Source: Ancylobacter novellus DSM 506 (GTDB lineage: Bacteria; Pseudomonadota; Alphaproteobacteria; Rhizobiales; Xanthobacteraceae). From it: 64,000 nt of DNA. Below are positions 26,335 to 35,119 of this stretch, in pieces. The notes beneath the pieces are model-generated. The model saw nothing but the letters and a program-made list of their open reading frames with translations. It had not been told where the DNA came from and made no database searches. The position numbers and the translations under genes were made by a program. Numbering within the stretch: the first letter of the stretch is position 1; every line of letters starts with the position of its first letter. Location: positions 4,526,001 through 4,590,000 of the forward strand of contig NC_014217.1 of the NCBI RefSeq assembly GCF_000092925.1. The letters run 5' to 3'.

Positions 26335-29232
26335 ATGAGCATTCCTGTCGTTTCGCCACGAAAGGCGGGGCGTGGCGCTGCCCCGCGCGCGACTTCATTG
26401 CTGCGGTCCACCGCGCTGTGCGGCGTTGCCGGGCTGGCGCTGCTCGCGCTTCCCGTCGGCGCGCGGGCGCAGGAGAGCGCGACCATCCCGCTGCATACCG
26501 GCTCGGACACGCATCATTTCAGCAACCAAATCTATGTCGCCGTCGGCGGCGGCGAGGCGAGCCGTGTGCTGATGGATACGGGCTCGACCGGGCTGTACCT
26601 GCATCGCGACCTCATCGGTCCCGACAGCACGATCATCATGTCCGGCGGCGAGCCAATCAGCTTCAAATACGGCTATTCCAGCGGCAACGAGCTGAAGGGC
26701 TATTACGTCTCCGCCCCGGTCGCGTTTCCCGAGGCCAGCACCGCGCTGTCGACCGGGGCAATCACCGTCGGCGCGGTCACGCAGATCGACTGCAAGGACG
26801 ACAGCGACTGCCCCGGCTGGCCGGATGGTCAGCACGGCGTGATGGGCGTCGCGTATTCCGCCGAGCCGGCGGCGGTGTTCAACCCCTTCGCCCAGCTGGC
26901 CGGCAATTACGGCAACGGCTTCATCGTCGTCTCCAACGATCTCGGCGATCCCGGCGTGACGCCGCATGTCGTCGTCGGCCTGACGCCTGAGAACACCGCC
27001 GGCTTCGTCTGGTCGCAGTTCCAGCCAGATACCGGCGGTACCCAGCCGGCCGGGCTGAACGCGTGGAACACCAAGACCATCAACACCTGCTTCTCGGTGA
27101 ACAACGGCTCGCCCGGCTGCTTCATCACCGTGTTCGACACGGGCGCCGCGCTCGGCGCGTTCGAGACCGGCACGTCCGGCGAGCAGCGCGGGGAGGTCGC
27201 GCCGGGCTCCACCGTCACCACCACGATCCCGGGCGTGATCTCCTTCACCAATGTGGCCGGCACCAAGCTGAACGAAAACGTCTATGTCTATGATCCCGCC
27301 CATGGAGGCACGCCGGGCTATAATTCCGGGGCCGGCGTGTTCCGCTATTATGTCGTCGCCTATGACGCGGTGAACGGGCGCATCGGATTCGCGCCGCTGC
27401 AGAACGTGCTGCTCGGCACGATCTATGCCGACAGCGACGCCGATCTCGGCGTGCCGGGCGGCGGCGTACTGCTGGCCGGCCAGCTCGTCACCTTGCACGG
27501 CTTCTCGACCGACCGCAGCATCGCCTTCGGTACCAATGCCGGACTGTCGGTGTTCGGTAGCGCCAGCTTCGGCGGCACGCTGTCGGGCGGCGTCAACATG
27601 GATGTCGCCATCGCGCCGGGCGGTGTGCTCGCGCTCTCGGGCACCAATCTCTATTCCGGCATCATGACCGTGTCCGGGGGCGCCCTCGTGGTGAATGGCC
27701 AGCTGCCGGCAACGCTGCTGTTGGACGGAACAAGGCTGTCCGGCTCGGGCACCATCGGCGCCGTGGCGGCCGCGAGCGGCAGCATCGTCGCGCCGGGCAA
27801 TTCAATCGGTACGCTCAGCGTGCTGGGCAATGCGATCTTCGCGCCGGGTGCGACCTATGCCGCCGAAATCGGTGCTTCCGGCAGCAGCGACCTCCTCGCC
27901 GTCGGCGGCACCGCCTCCCTCGCCGGCACGCTCGCAATCGTGCCCTATGGGCCGGGCACGCCGGTGCTGGGCAGCCGCTACACGCTGCTGAGCGCGGCGG
28001 GCGGCCTCAACGGCCAATTCCAGTCGGTGCAGGCGGCCGATTTCGGCGCGGCCGGCACCGCCTTCCCCTTCCTCGAACCGCTGGTGAGCTATTCCGCCAC
28101 CACGGCGGAACTCACCATGGGCCGCAGCGCGGTGAGCTTCACCAACGCCGCGCGCACCTCCAACCAGTTCGCCATGGCGCGCGCCGCCGACAGCGCCAGC
28201 GCGGCGAGCAATGCGGTGGTCGCCCTCTCCGGGCTGAACACGATCACGGCGACGCCGGCGCTGCAGGCGCTATCGGGTGAGATCTACGCGTCTACACAGA
28301 GCGTGATCCAGCAGCAATCGGCCTATCTGCGCGACGCCGTCGGTGCGCGCCTGCGCCAGGCCGCCGGCGAGCCCGCCGCCGTCGGCCCGACCACCGCCAC
28401 TACTTCCGGGCTGCCGCTGTCCTTCTGGGTGCAGGGCTTCGGCGGCTGGGGAGACACTTCCTCGAACGGCAATGCCGCCTCGGTGTCGAACACCATCGGC
28501 GGCGCGGTATTCGGCCTGGACACGCCGATCGGCCAGGACTGGCGCGCCGGCCTTGTCGGCGGCTACAGTCGCTCCTCCTTCTCGCAGGCTAACGGCTCGG
28601 GCGACAGCGACAACTACGATGTCGGCCTCTATGCCGGCGGCAGCCTCGGCACCGCCCGCCTCGCCCTCGGCGCCGCCTATGGCTGGCACGATGTCGCGGT
28701 CAGCCGTAGCGTCGCCTTTTCCGGCTACGCCTCAGGCGCCGCAGGCGACTACGATGCCAACAGCTTCCAGGCCTTCGGCGAGCTCAGCTACGACCTCGTC
28801 CTCGACCGGCTGACCCTTACACCCTTCGGCGGCCTCGCTTATGTCGGTGTCGATGGCGCCGAACTCGCGGAGAGCGGCACCGGCGCGGCGCTCGATGTCG
28901 CCACCGCGGACATGGATGCGCTCTATTCCGCACTCGGCCTGCGCTTCAGCCTGCCCCTCGCCGTCAATGGCCACGACGTGTGGCTCGGCGGCACGCTGGG
29001 CTGGCAGCACGCCTTCGGCGACGTGACGCCGTCCACCACGGTCGCTTTCGCCACCGGCTCCAGGGCAGTCGCGCTCGGCGGCGTGCCCATCGCCGAGAAT
29101 GCCGCGCTGCTCGGGTTGGAACTGGCCTATGCGCCGTCCGACACCACGCGGCTGGCGCTGAAATATGCCGGCCAGCTCGCCAGCAGCGCCAACCAGAACG
29201 CCATCTTCGCCGAGCTGGTGGTGAAGTTCTGA
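26335..29232 (+). CDS. Autotransporter with pepsin-like (A1) aspartic protease passenger
   Basis: A 965-residue secreted protein. The extended signal peptide spans residues 1-46 (LCGVAGLALLALPVGARAQ). Residues 50-360 follow pepsin landmarks in order: first catalytic motif LMDTGSTGLYL (D81), a flap-like ISFKYGYSSGNELKGYYVS, GVMGVAYS (compare pepsin GILGLAYP), second motif VFDTGAALG (D268) and a closing YVVAYDAVNGRIGFAPL. The two aspartates are 187 residues apart (183 in pepsin). Cysteine pairs occur at CKDDSDC and CFSVNNGSPGC. Residues 380-610 are beta-helix/PATR-like repeats (SGSIVAPGNSIGTLSVLGN). Residues 695-965 are an autotransporter beta-barrel ending in a terminal Phe (ELVVKF). Likely role: cell-surface or released protease. 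Activity is inferred. Confidence 0.85.
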   Translation: MSIPVVSPRKAGRGAAPRATSLLRSTALCGVAGLALLALPVGARAQESATIPLHTGSDTHHFSNQIYVAVGGGEASRVLMDTGSTGLYLHRDLIGPDSTIIMSGGEPISFKYGYSSGNELKGYYVSAPVAFPEASTALSTGAITVGAVTQIDCKDDSDCPGWPDGQHGVMGVAYSAEPAAVFNPFAQLAGNYGNGFIVVSNDLGDPGVTPHVVVGLTPENTAGFVWSQFQPDTGGTQPAGLNAWNTKTINTCFSVNNGSPGCFITVFDTGAALGAFETGTSGEQRGEVAPGSTVTTTIPGVISFTNVAGTKLNENVYVYDPAHGGTPGYNSGAGVFRYYVVAYDAVNGRIGFAPLQNVLLGTIYADSDADLGVPGGGVLLAGQLVTLHGFSTDRSIAFGTNAGLSVFGSASFGGTLSGGVNMDVAIAPGGVLALSGTNLYSGIMTVSGGALVVNGQLPATLLLDGTRLSGSGTIGAVAAASGSIVAPGNSIGTLSVLGNAIFAPGATYAAEIGASGSSDLLAVGGTASLAGTLAIVPYGPGTPVLGSRYTLLSAAGGLNGQFQSVQAADFGAAGTAFPFLEPLVSYSATTAELTMGRSAVSFTNAARTSNQFAMARAADSASAASNAVVALSGLNTITATPALQALSGEIYASTQSVIQQQSAYLRDAVGARLRQAAGEPAAVGPTTATTSGLPLSFWVQGFGGWGDTSSNGNAASVSNTIGGAVFGLDTPIGQDWRAGLVGGYSRSSFSQANGSGDSDNYDVGLYAGGSLGTARLALGAAYGWHDVAVSRSVAFSGYASGAAGDYDANSFQAFGELSYDLVLDRLTLTPFGGLAYVGVDGAELAESGTGAALDVATADMDALYSALGLRFSLPLAVNGHDVWLGGTLGWQHAFGDVTPSTTVAFATGSRAVALGGVPIAENAALLGLELAYAPSDTTRLALKYAGQLASSANQNAIFAELVVKF

Positions 29233-29743
29233 CGCCGTTTCAGCAGTAGATCGGGCAGCGGGCGCTGCACCAGATCGGCATCGCGCGCTAAACGGCGCGG
29301 CGGGAAATTCCGTACTGGAAAATTCGGCCGAGAGAGAAAGCGCGATTTCCGCGCCCTGAGAGCCCAAATTCCGTACCGCAGAGAGAAATGCATCGCCCGG
29401 AAACCCGCAGACACGCGGGGTTTGCGGGCTCAAGCCAAGGCGCGACGGTTTTCGGCAGACTGAATGGCGGAGTGCGTAGTCGTCTGCGAACCCGTCTCCA
29501 CTCGCCCCTGCTGTGAGGGTGATTAGCAAGGGGCGGCAGAGGCAATTCTTCGAGCGCGGCTGCCACAAAGAGCCGTTGACGGCCATTTACCGAATCGGTG
29601 AGTATTCGCGCGTCACCTTAGCAGCAGCGCACTCGTGGGCATTTGCCGAGGGATGGCTTCGTTCAATCGCGCCGTAGGCGGATTGTTCAGCGTCGGGAAT
29701 GACCCCGGCGCGAAGAAGTCGTCCTCGCCCAGAGGCCGCAACC
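29233..29743. other. Spacer at the left edge of the accessory segment
   Basis: About 510 bases with no supportable gene on either strand. An imperfect hairpin (CGCCCCTGCT with AGCAAGGGGCG, about 29,508-29,545) and short direct repeats are present. No tRNA could be folded by eye. Confidence 0.4.
29305..29376. repeat. 11-bp direct repeat
   Basis: AAATTCCGTAC occurs at 29305-29315 and 29366-29376, each followed within about 20 bases by GAGAGAAA. It lies in the spacer between the autotransporter and the methylase cassette. Function unknown. Confidence 0.45.
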
Positions 29744-31186
29744 ATGAGCTGCAATCCCCCTGTTCAGCCCGCTGTCGCTTCGATCGTCTCCAATGCTCCA
29801 ATCGTGCCGGAGGAATATCGGAACCTAGAACTTCTAATTAGATGTATTCCAATTGAGCACATCAAGTCCTACGAACACAATCCTCGTACGCATTCGAAGC
29901 ACCAGATTGATCTCATTTTTGATTCAATCCGGACATTTGGATTCGTCTCTCCGGTTACAATCGCCAATGATGGGACGCTAATCGCGGGCCACGCGCGTGT
30001 AATCGCGGCAAAGTCGCTCGGCTACACCTCTATTCCCGCGATCTGTCTCAGTCATCTAACCCAAGCCGAGCAACGCGCGCTTCGCATTGCGGACAACAAA
30101 ATTGCAGAGCGTGCCGGCTGGAACGATAAGTTCCTTGCCGAAGAGTTCGCCTTTCTAACCACCGATCTAAGCGTCGATTTTGATGTCGCGGTTACAGGCT
30201 TCGAAAACCCTGAAATCGATGGGCTTATTGCTGGTCTCGACGATGATGAAGCTTCCGCAGACGAGCGCGATGTTGTTCCCGAAGTCTCGTGGGGGAGCCC
30301 GGTCTCACAATTCGGCGACCGCTTCGATCTCGATGAACACAGCATTATTTGTGGTGACTCGACTGACTCTGGAACGTTCGGCGAGCTTATGGGCGACGAG
30401 CGCGCCACCGTGGTCAGCAGTGATGGGCCCTATAATGTCGCGATCAATGGGCATGTAAGCTCTACAGGTCGGCATCGAGAGTTCGTCGCTGGTGTCGGCG
30501 AGATGGACGCTGACGCCTTTACGGCTTTCAATGCAAGTTATCTCAACAACTGTCTAGCTTATAGTGTACCCGGTGTTCTCATCTATGCTTTCATGGATTG
30601 GAGGCATATGGAGGAAGTGCTTAGCGCGGGCAGGCTGGCGAAGCTGGATCTACAAAATCTCTGCGTGTGGAACAAAGGCTCGGGAGGGATGGGGTCTTTC
30701 TACCGCAGCCAGCATGAACTCGTTTTCGTGTTCAAAGAGCCCTCGGCCAGCCACGTCAATAATGTGAAGCTCGGCAAGTTTGGGCGCAACCGTACGAACG
30801 TCTGGAACTATCCCGGAGCCAGTAGTCTGCGCAAAGAACTTGAGCTTCATCCGACGCCTAAGCCGGTTGCGCTCGTCGCCGACATCATCCGTGACGCCTC
30901 CAATCGCGGCGATGTCGTCCTCGATCCATTCTCGGGCTCCGGCACCACGATCATCGCTGCTGCGAGCACCGGCCGTCGGGCCCGGGTGATTGAGCTCGAC
31001 CCACACTACGTCGACGTCGCTGTCCGGCGGTGGGAGGAGTGGTCTGGAGGGGTAGCCCGCCACTCGGCAACGGGACTGACCTTTGCCGAGCTGGCCCAGC
31101 GTAGGCGTCTATCCAAGGAGCGTGCGGCCCCAAAGGCCACCCGCATTCGCGTTCGTCGCAGCACCACACTCATCGGTGAGGAGTGA
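29744..31186 (+). CDS. ParB-domain DNA methyltransferase (N4/N6 type), variant motif IV
   Basis: A 480-residue fusion. Residues about 30-115 form a ParB/Srx nuclease-like domain (IRCIPIEHIKSYEHNPRTHSKHQI, GTLIAGHARVIAAKSLG). The methylase domain has motif IV before motif I (beta order): SSDGPYNVAINGH at about 225-237 and LDPFSGSGTTIIAA with the AdoMet site. Motif IV is DGPY where the family has DPPY. The start ATG 29744 has AGAGG upstream; an in-frame ATG at 29699 lacks spacing. The gene is visibly less GC-rich than its flanks. It is followed by DUF5681 and terminase genes, as in prophage-derived cassettes. Confidence 0.87.
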   Translation: MSCNPPVQPAVASIVSNAPIVPEEYRNLELLIRCIPIEHIKSYEHNPRTHSKHQIDLIFDSIRTFGFVSPVTIANDGTLIAGHARVIAAKSLGYTSIPAICLSHLTQAEQRALRIADNKIAERAGWNDKFLAEEFAFLTTDLSVDFDVAVTGFENPEIDGLIAGLDDDEASADERDVVPEVSWGSPVSQFGDRFDLDEHSIICGDSTDSGTFGELMGDERATVVSSDGPYNVAINGHVSSTGRHREFVAGVGEMDADAFTAFNASYLNNCLAYSVPGVLIYAFMDWRHMEEVLSAGRLAKLDLQNLCVWNKGSGGMGSFYRSQHELVFVFKEPSASHVNNVKLGKFGRNRTNVWNYPGASSLRKELELHPTPKPVALVADIIRDASNRGDVVLDPFSGSGTTIIAAASTGRRARVIELDPHYVDVAVRRWEEWSGGVARHSATGLTFAELAQRRRLSKERAAPKATRIRVRRSTTLIGEE

Positions 31187-31191
31187 TGGGC

Positions 31192-31665
31192 ATGGCGACT
31201 AACAACAAGCCCCAGCAAAAGATCGGTGAGCCGCAGCATGAGAGCGGCAAGGGCAGCTATCGCTGCCCTCCCGTTGAGACCCGCTTTAAGCCTGGTCAAA
31301 GTGGAAACCCCGGAGGCCGAAGGAAGGGTAGTCGCAACGTCAGTAGTGTTCTCGATGATGTGCTTGGCCAAGAAGTCACGATCCAGGAGGGCGGCAAGCG
31401 CAAGAAGGTCACCGTACTCAAGGCCGTTCTTCTCTGTCTGGCTCGGGAAGGCCTGAAGGGGAATATCCGTGCCATCGACAGCCTCCTCGATCGTGCCCAG
31501 CGGAGCGAGAGCAAATCGGAAGCGACGGGCACAGATGATCTGCCGGCGGAGGATAACGGCATCATCGAGAGGGCGCTCGACCGTCAAACGCGTAAGTCAG
31601 CGACGACGCAGCGTGGCCCAAAGAACGTCAAGCGCGACAACGGGGGAGGGGACGATGAGAGATGA
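31192..31665 (+). CDS. DUF5681 domain-containing protein
   Basis: A 157-residue basic protein with the DUF5681 hallmark RFKPGQSGNPGGRRKGSRN at residues about 37-55, then VTVLKAVLLCLAREGLKGNIRAIDSLLDR and a charged disordered tail. The role is unknown; the family recurs directly before terminase genes, so it may act like a small-terminase or DNA-packaging accessory. GTGAGGAG eight bases before ATG 31192 supports this start; ATG 31186, overlapping the methylase stop, is the alternative. Its end overlaps the terminase start by 11 bases. Confidence 0.75.
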   Translation: MATNNKPQQKIGEPQHESGKGSYRCPPVETRFKPGQSGNPGGRRKGSRNVSSVLDDVLGQEVTIQEGGKRKKVTVLKAVLLCLAREGLKGNIRAIDSLLDRAQRSESKSEATGTDDLPAEDNGIIERALDRQTRKSATTQRGPKNVKRDNGGGDDER

Positions 31666-33091
31666 AGCCCGTCTGCTCCGCGCTTTTCTTCGCCGAGATC
31701 TTTGTGCCTTTATGGAGAAGGTCTTCGCCGAGCTCGAACCTGGCACGGTCTATCAGCCGAACTGGCACCTTGAGCATCTCGCCTACATGCTGTCGCGGGT
31801 GGCGAGCGGCGAGATCCGACGGTTGATCATCAACGTGCCACCAAGGTCCGGGAAGTCGCTCCTCGCGAGCGTCGCCTTCCCCATGTGGTGGCTCGGTCAT
31901 GATCCAACGAGGCGCATCATCTGCGTCTCACATACAGAGAGCCTGGCGAGGAAGTTCAGCCAGGATCGCCGCCTCGTCGCCGAGTGCGCCTGGTTCTGGC
32001 GGGCGTTTCCGCGCTTCCGGCTTGATGGCCGGGGGCAGCGGAGCCTGGAACTTATCACCGATCTCCGAGGGTCGATCTTCGCGGCGGGCGTCGGCGGCGC
32101 CATCCTGGGTCGCGGCGCGGATCTCATGATCGCGGACGATCCACTCAAGGGCATGGACGCGCTGTCGAGCGCCAAACGCAACAGCCTGAACGACTTCTTC
32201 GACAACACGCTTGTCACGCGCCTGAACGATAAGAAGACGGGCGCGATCATCATCATCATGCAACGCCTGCACGAGGACGACCTGGTCGGCCATGTCCTAC
32301 GCAAGGAAGGGTGGGAGGTCGTCTCCCTCCCCGCCATCGCCACCGAAGCCGGCTCCTTCGCGTTAGGCTCTGACCCCAGGGACAAATATGTTCGCCGGAT
32401 TGGGGAGGTACTGGACGCCAACCGAGAACCTCTCGAGGTGCTCGAGGCATTGCGCCGGACCCAGGGAAGTCTGATCTTCTCGGCGCAGTACCAACAAAAC
32501 CCCATCCCCGCCGAGGGCAACCTCGTCCGCCGCGAGTGGCTGCGTCGCTATGACCGGCCACCTTCCTTCGACCGCCTGGTGGTCTCCTGGGACACCGCCT
32601 CCACCTTGGGAGAGGCCAGTGACTGGTCGGTAGGCACCGTATGGGGTGCACGCGGCGTCGACTTCTACCTGATCGATGTTGTGCGAGGGCGGTTTGAAAG
32701 CCCGGAGCTCCGGCGCCAGATACTCGCTCTCCACCGGCGCTACGAGGCCGACGCCACGTTAATCGAGGACACCGAGCTTGGCCGAGCCATGGAGCAAGAT
32801 CTGCGCAGCACAGGCGAGTTGCGCGCCCTTAAAATGAGGCCCAGGTTCGATAAGGAGGCGCGTTTTCTCGCCCAGTCGGCACGGTTCGAAGCCGGGCAAG
32901 TGCACGTTCCTGAGGAAGCGCCATGGCTCGCTGATTACATCAGCGAACTGCTCGCCTTTCCGAACGGGCGTCACGACGATCAGGTCGACAGCACCTCGCA
33001 GGCGCTGCACTACCTCACTCTGAGCACCGCAAGGGAGCGAGAGCTGATCCGTCGGGAAATTCCTCGTCGGAGCATCACACGGCGAAGCTGA
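31655..33091 (+). CDS. Terminase large subunit (phage DNA packaging ATPase/nuclease)
   Basis: A 478-residue protein. The ATPase part has Walker A INVPPRSGKSLLA and Walker B LMIADDPLKG. The RNase-H-like nuclease part shows acidic motifs VVSWDTASTL, ATLIEDTELG and HDDQVDSTSQAL. Start ATG 31655 follows GGGAGGGG. No portal, protease, capsid, integrase or lysis gene is found nearby, so it is not part of an intact prophage. The arrangement with DUF5681 and the ParB-methylase is a compact three-gene cassette. Confidence 0.88.
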   Translation: MRDEARLLRAFLRRDLCAFMEKVFAELEPGTVYQPNWHLEHLAYMLSRVASGEIRRLIINVPPRSGKSLLASVAFPMWWLGHDPTRRIICVSHTESLARKFSQDRRLVAECAWFWRAFPRFRLDGRGQRSLELITDLRGSIFAAGVGGAILGRGADLMIADDPLKGMDALSSAKRNSLNDFFDNTLVTRLNDKKTGAIIIIMQRLHEDDLVGHVLRKEGWEVVSLPAIATEAGSFALGSDPRDKYVRRIGEVLDANREPLEVLEALRRTQGSLIFSAQYQQNPIPAEGNLVRREWLRRYDRPPSFDRLVVSWDTASTLGEASDWSVGTVWGARGVDFYLIDVVRGRFESPELRRQILALHRRYEADATLIEDTELGRAMEQDLRSTGELRALKMRPRFDKEARFLAQSARFEAGQVHVPEEAPWLADYISELLAFPNGRHDDQVDSTSQALHYLTLSTARERELIRREIPRRSITRRS

Positions 33092-33097
33092 TACGTC

Positions 33098-33132
33098 GCG
33101 GTGATGGGGCGTCTGCGGACGTCCCTCACCGC
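33098..33132. terminator. Candidate terminator hairpin after terminase
   Basis: GCGGTGATGGGGCGTC can pair with GACGTCCCTCACCGC (one bulge, one G-U pair). It lies 7 bases after the terminase stop but lacks a T run. Confidence 0.4.
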
Positions 33133-33195
33133 ATCGCCCGGAAAGATTACCCTTATGGTTTCGGCCGCTCCTCTCTCCGCTCCACTTCGGGTTGC

Positions 33196-33714
33196 TCAAT
33201 CAGTCGAGGCTGTTACCTCCACCACCTCGCGCGTCTCGAGGTCGTAATAGCATTTAAGTTTGACGCGCTGCATGGCGCCATAAACATTCTGGAAGCGCGC
33301 ATCCTCCTCAATGAGGCTGATCTTGCCGCTCTTGGCGGATCCCTCATAGGGAAAATAGGTCCCGAAGGCGAAGAATGGGATGTCAGCATCGCCAAAGCGC
33401 GCCAGCTTTCTTGCGGCCCGTTTGCAACTTGTCTGCGCCTGCGTCATCCCCTCGTAGATATCCACTAATTGTTCTTGTGAAGCGCAGCTCTTGTAGTCCT
33501 TGCGACATGCCTCGTCTGAGCCGTGAGGAGGTGCTGCGACGGGTCGAGCGTCGTGCTTCCATCCCGCACCCACCAGGACCATCAGGCCCAAAGGGACCAG
33601 CCATTTGGCCGCTCTGAGTGGCGACCGCCCGAAAATCAGAAACGCGACGCCCGAGAGTAGGGTCCCTATCAGCGCAATGAAGAGGATAAAGAAGAACGTG
33701 GACGCAGCCATCAT
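33196..33714 (-). CDS. Hypothetical membrane-anchored protein
   Basis: A 172-residue protein I do not recognise. Two membrane segments lie close to the N-terminus (FFFILFIALIGTLLSGVAFLIF and KWLVPLGLMVLVGAGW). A soluble part with four cysteines follows (CRKDYKSC, CKRAAR, KCYYD), presumably periplasmic and disulfide-bonded. ATG 33714 puts the membrane segment at the start; a longer frame begins at 33786 without a ribosome site. It is convergent with the terminase gene and may be cargo of the same accessory segment. Confidence 0.55.
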   Translation of the reverse strand: MMAASTFFFILFIALIGTLLSGVAFLIFGRSPLRAAKWLVPLGLMVLVGAGWKHDARPVAAPPHGSDEACRKDYKSCASQEQLVDIYEGMTQAQTSCKRAARKLARFGDADIPFFAFGTYFPYEGSAKSGKISLIEEDARFQNVYGAMQRVKLKCYYDLETREVVEVTASTD

Positions 33715-33859
33715 GCCCTCTGCCGATCCGGTACAGGACCCGACAGGTCGCTCCTGTGCCAGGGCAAGTCCAGTCATATCCGACAATTAGATATCCGATT
33801 TTTGAATATATTGTCTATGCGCCTACGCAACGAGCCGGTCTTTCCCGCCCCGGCTCGCC

Positions 33860-34108
33860 ATGCCCAGCTCGTTTCGCTCCGGCCGCCATAAACGTCTCGC
33901 GGAACTGCTTGAGCGGTATCGGCGGGAGGCGGATATGAAGCAGGCCGATGTCGCGAAAAGGTTAGGGCGTCATCAGCCGCTCATCACCAATATGGAGAAC
34001 GGTCAGCGTCGGATCGACGTGATCGAGCTTCTTGAGCTTGCAGAGATCATTGGCTTCAATCCCCACGATGTGCTGGATGAGCTGCTGAAGGTGCCGAAGG
34101 GCGATTGA
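33860..34108 (+). CDS. Small Xre-family helix-turn-helix regulator
   Basis: An 82-residue protein that is essentially one Cro/C1-type HTH (LAELLERYRREADMKQADVAKRLGRHQPLITNMENGQRRIDVIELLELAEIIG, residues 12-65). Such single-domain regulators are common on mobile DNA and in toxin-antitoxin or restriction-modification control. No toxin partner is evident. It is divergent from the membrane protein at 33714, whose promoter it could control. Confidence 0.8.
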   Translation: MPSSFRSGRHKRLAELLERYRREADMKQADVAKRLGRHQPLITNMENGQRRIDVIELLELAEIIGFNPHDVLDELLKVPKGD

Positions 34109-34331
34109 GCTAATCTGCTAACGCGGCTGCCTGCCGCAGGCTGAAAGGAGGCGGCATGTCGCGCTTATGGCGCGTGGCGGGGCACCCTTTGCCGTTTCAA
34201 CTCGGCATCCAGTGATTTACGACGCCCGAGAACGCTGGCGAGAGGCTGCTTTGAGCTCGCGGCTGCTCCGATCCCAGCGTCGTTTGCTGCGCATAGCTAC
34301 TCGCGCGCAGAGCTCCCATACTCGGCGACAA

Positions 34332-34470
34332 TCACCGACCGATATAGGCGGCGAGCTCGTCAGCCGTCCCGTTGGGAAAGGCGCGCTTGAGATGATCGAG
34401 GAAGGCTGAAACCCGGGCGTTCACGCTCACGTCAGGCCTCTGCTCGTTCTTGAATCGGACAGTGGCACAG
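34332..34470 (-). pseudogene. LysR-family regulator, C-terminal remnant
   Basis: A minus-strand frame ending at TGA 34332-34334 reads KNEQRPDVSVNARVSAFLDHLKRAFP and ends AAYIGR. This resembles the closing helix of LysR effector domains (pattern RVRAFIDFL). The rest of the gene is absent. This is a short decayed relic. Confidence 0.4.
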
Positions 34471-34523
34471 GGATGTGGGTGTGATCCTCAGTGGCACATA
34501 GGCCGCCGCCCCCTCGACTGGAG

Positions 34524-34690
34524 TCACGTCACATCCGGCGGCACAATATCGTCGATCCGATCCTGCACGTCATCGGCCAACACGATCTCAACGCCCGCTA
34601 GCAGGCCGTCAAGTTGCACGGTGGTGCGGGGGCCGACGATCACGGCGATGGGCCTCTCGTCCCAAGTCATTACCGCTGGCGATCCTCTGC
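34524..34690 (-). pseudogene. Aldo/keto reductase, C-terminal remnant
   Basis: The minus-strand frame contains IAVIVGPRTTVQLDGLLAG and VEIVLADDVQDRIDDIVPP, which match the C-terminal end of AKR proteins (typically PIVGPRT..QL...L, then LD..ID.IVPPG). The barrel and catalytic tetrad are missing. It neighbours the LysR relic, suggesting a former LysR/AKR pair. Confidence 0.6.
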
Positions 34691-34797
34691 CTGTTGCCTT
34701 GATGCTGGCTCCTGGCGTCGACTGGCGCAGTGATGCAGCCACGATGATATGGAAATGTCTTGCGCAACCAGCGTTTGTGAAAGATGGTGCTGCCGAC

Positions 34798-35040
34798 ATG
34801 ATATCCGCTCAGCATTGGAGAACGCGGTTTCCGCGGCCGATCCATCTTCAGGATGGAACGACGCTGCGGACGCTGCTCGACGGCTACCATGAGATGCGTA
34901 GCCACCTTCACCCTAACGGACAAAGCATCTTCGTCCTCTCGACGATCGACTACCTCGCCCGCGCCGCCCAGAGCGGCACTGCGGGGGACGTCCGGACCGC
35001 CGCAAGTCTCCTGGAGCGCTTCGCAGCCCAGGCGCGATAA
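34798..35040 (+). CDS. Small conserved-looking hypothetical protein
   Basis: An 80-residue protein: WRTRFPRPIHLQDGTTLRTL near the start, then a helical LLERFAAQAR tail. The first block resembles a small, uncharacterised family I recall from Alphaproteobacteria (pattern W..RF..PI.L.DGRTLRTL), often found on mobile DNA. The frame is open further upstream, but the part before ATG 34798 lies opposite the aldo/keto reductase relic and is not convincing. No function can be assigned. Confidence 0.5.
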   Translation: MISAQHWRTRFPRPIHLQDGTTLRTLLDGYHEMRSHLHPNGQSIFVLSTIDYLARAAQSGTAGDVRTAASLLERFAAQAR

Positions 35041-35119
35041 CGTGATGCAGGTCTATGCTGGGCTCAGGCTTGGACGTTCGATCTCGACAAGTGTCACGGG
35101 ACAATATTAGGTCAGTGCC

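Noticed and set aside
29440..29560. Possible tRNA or tmRNA end (GGTTCGC-like stretch on the minus strand)
   Set aside because: No acceptor stem, anticodon arm or consistent cloverleaf could be drawn.
29744..33091. Intact prophage
   Set aside because: Only a methylase, DUF5681 and terminase are present; there are no structural, integration, replication or lysis genes.
34167..34409. 80-codon plus-strand frame
   Set aside because: Composition is random-like and the opposite strand carries the LysR remnant.
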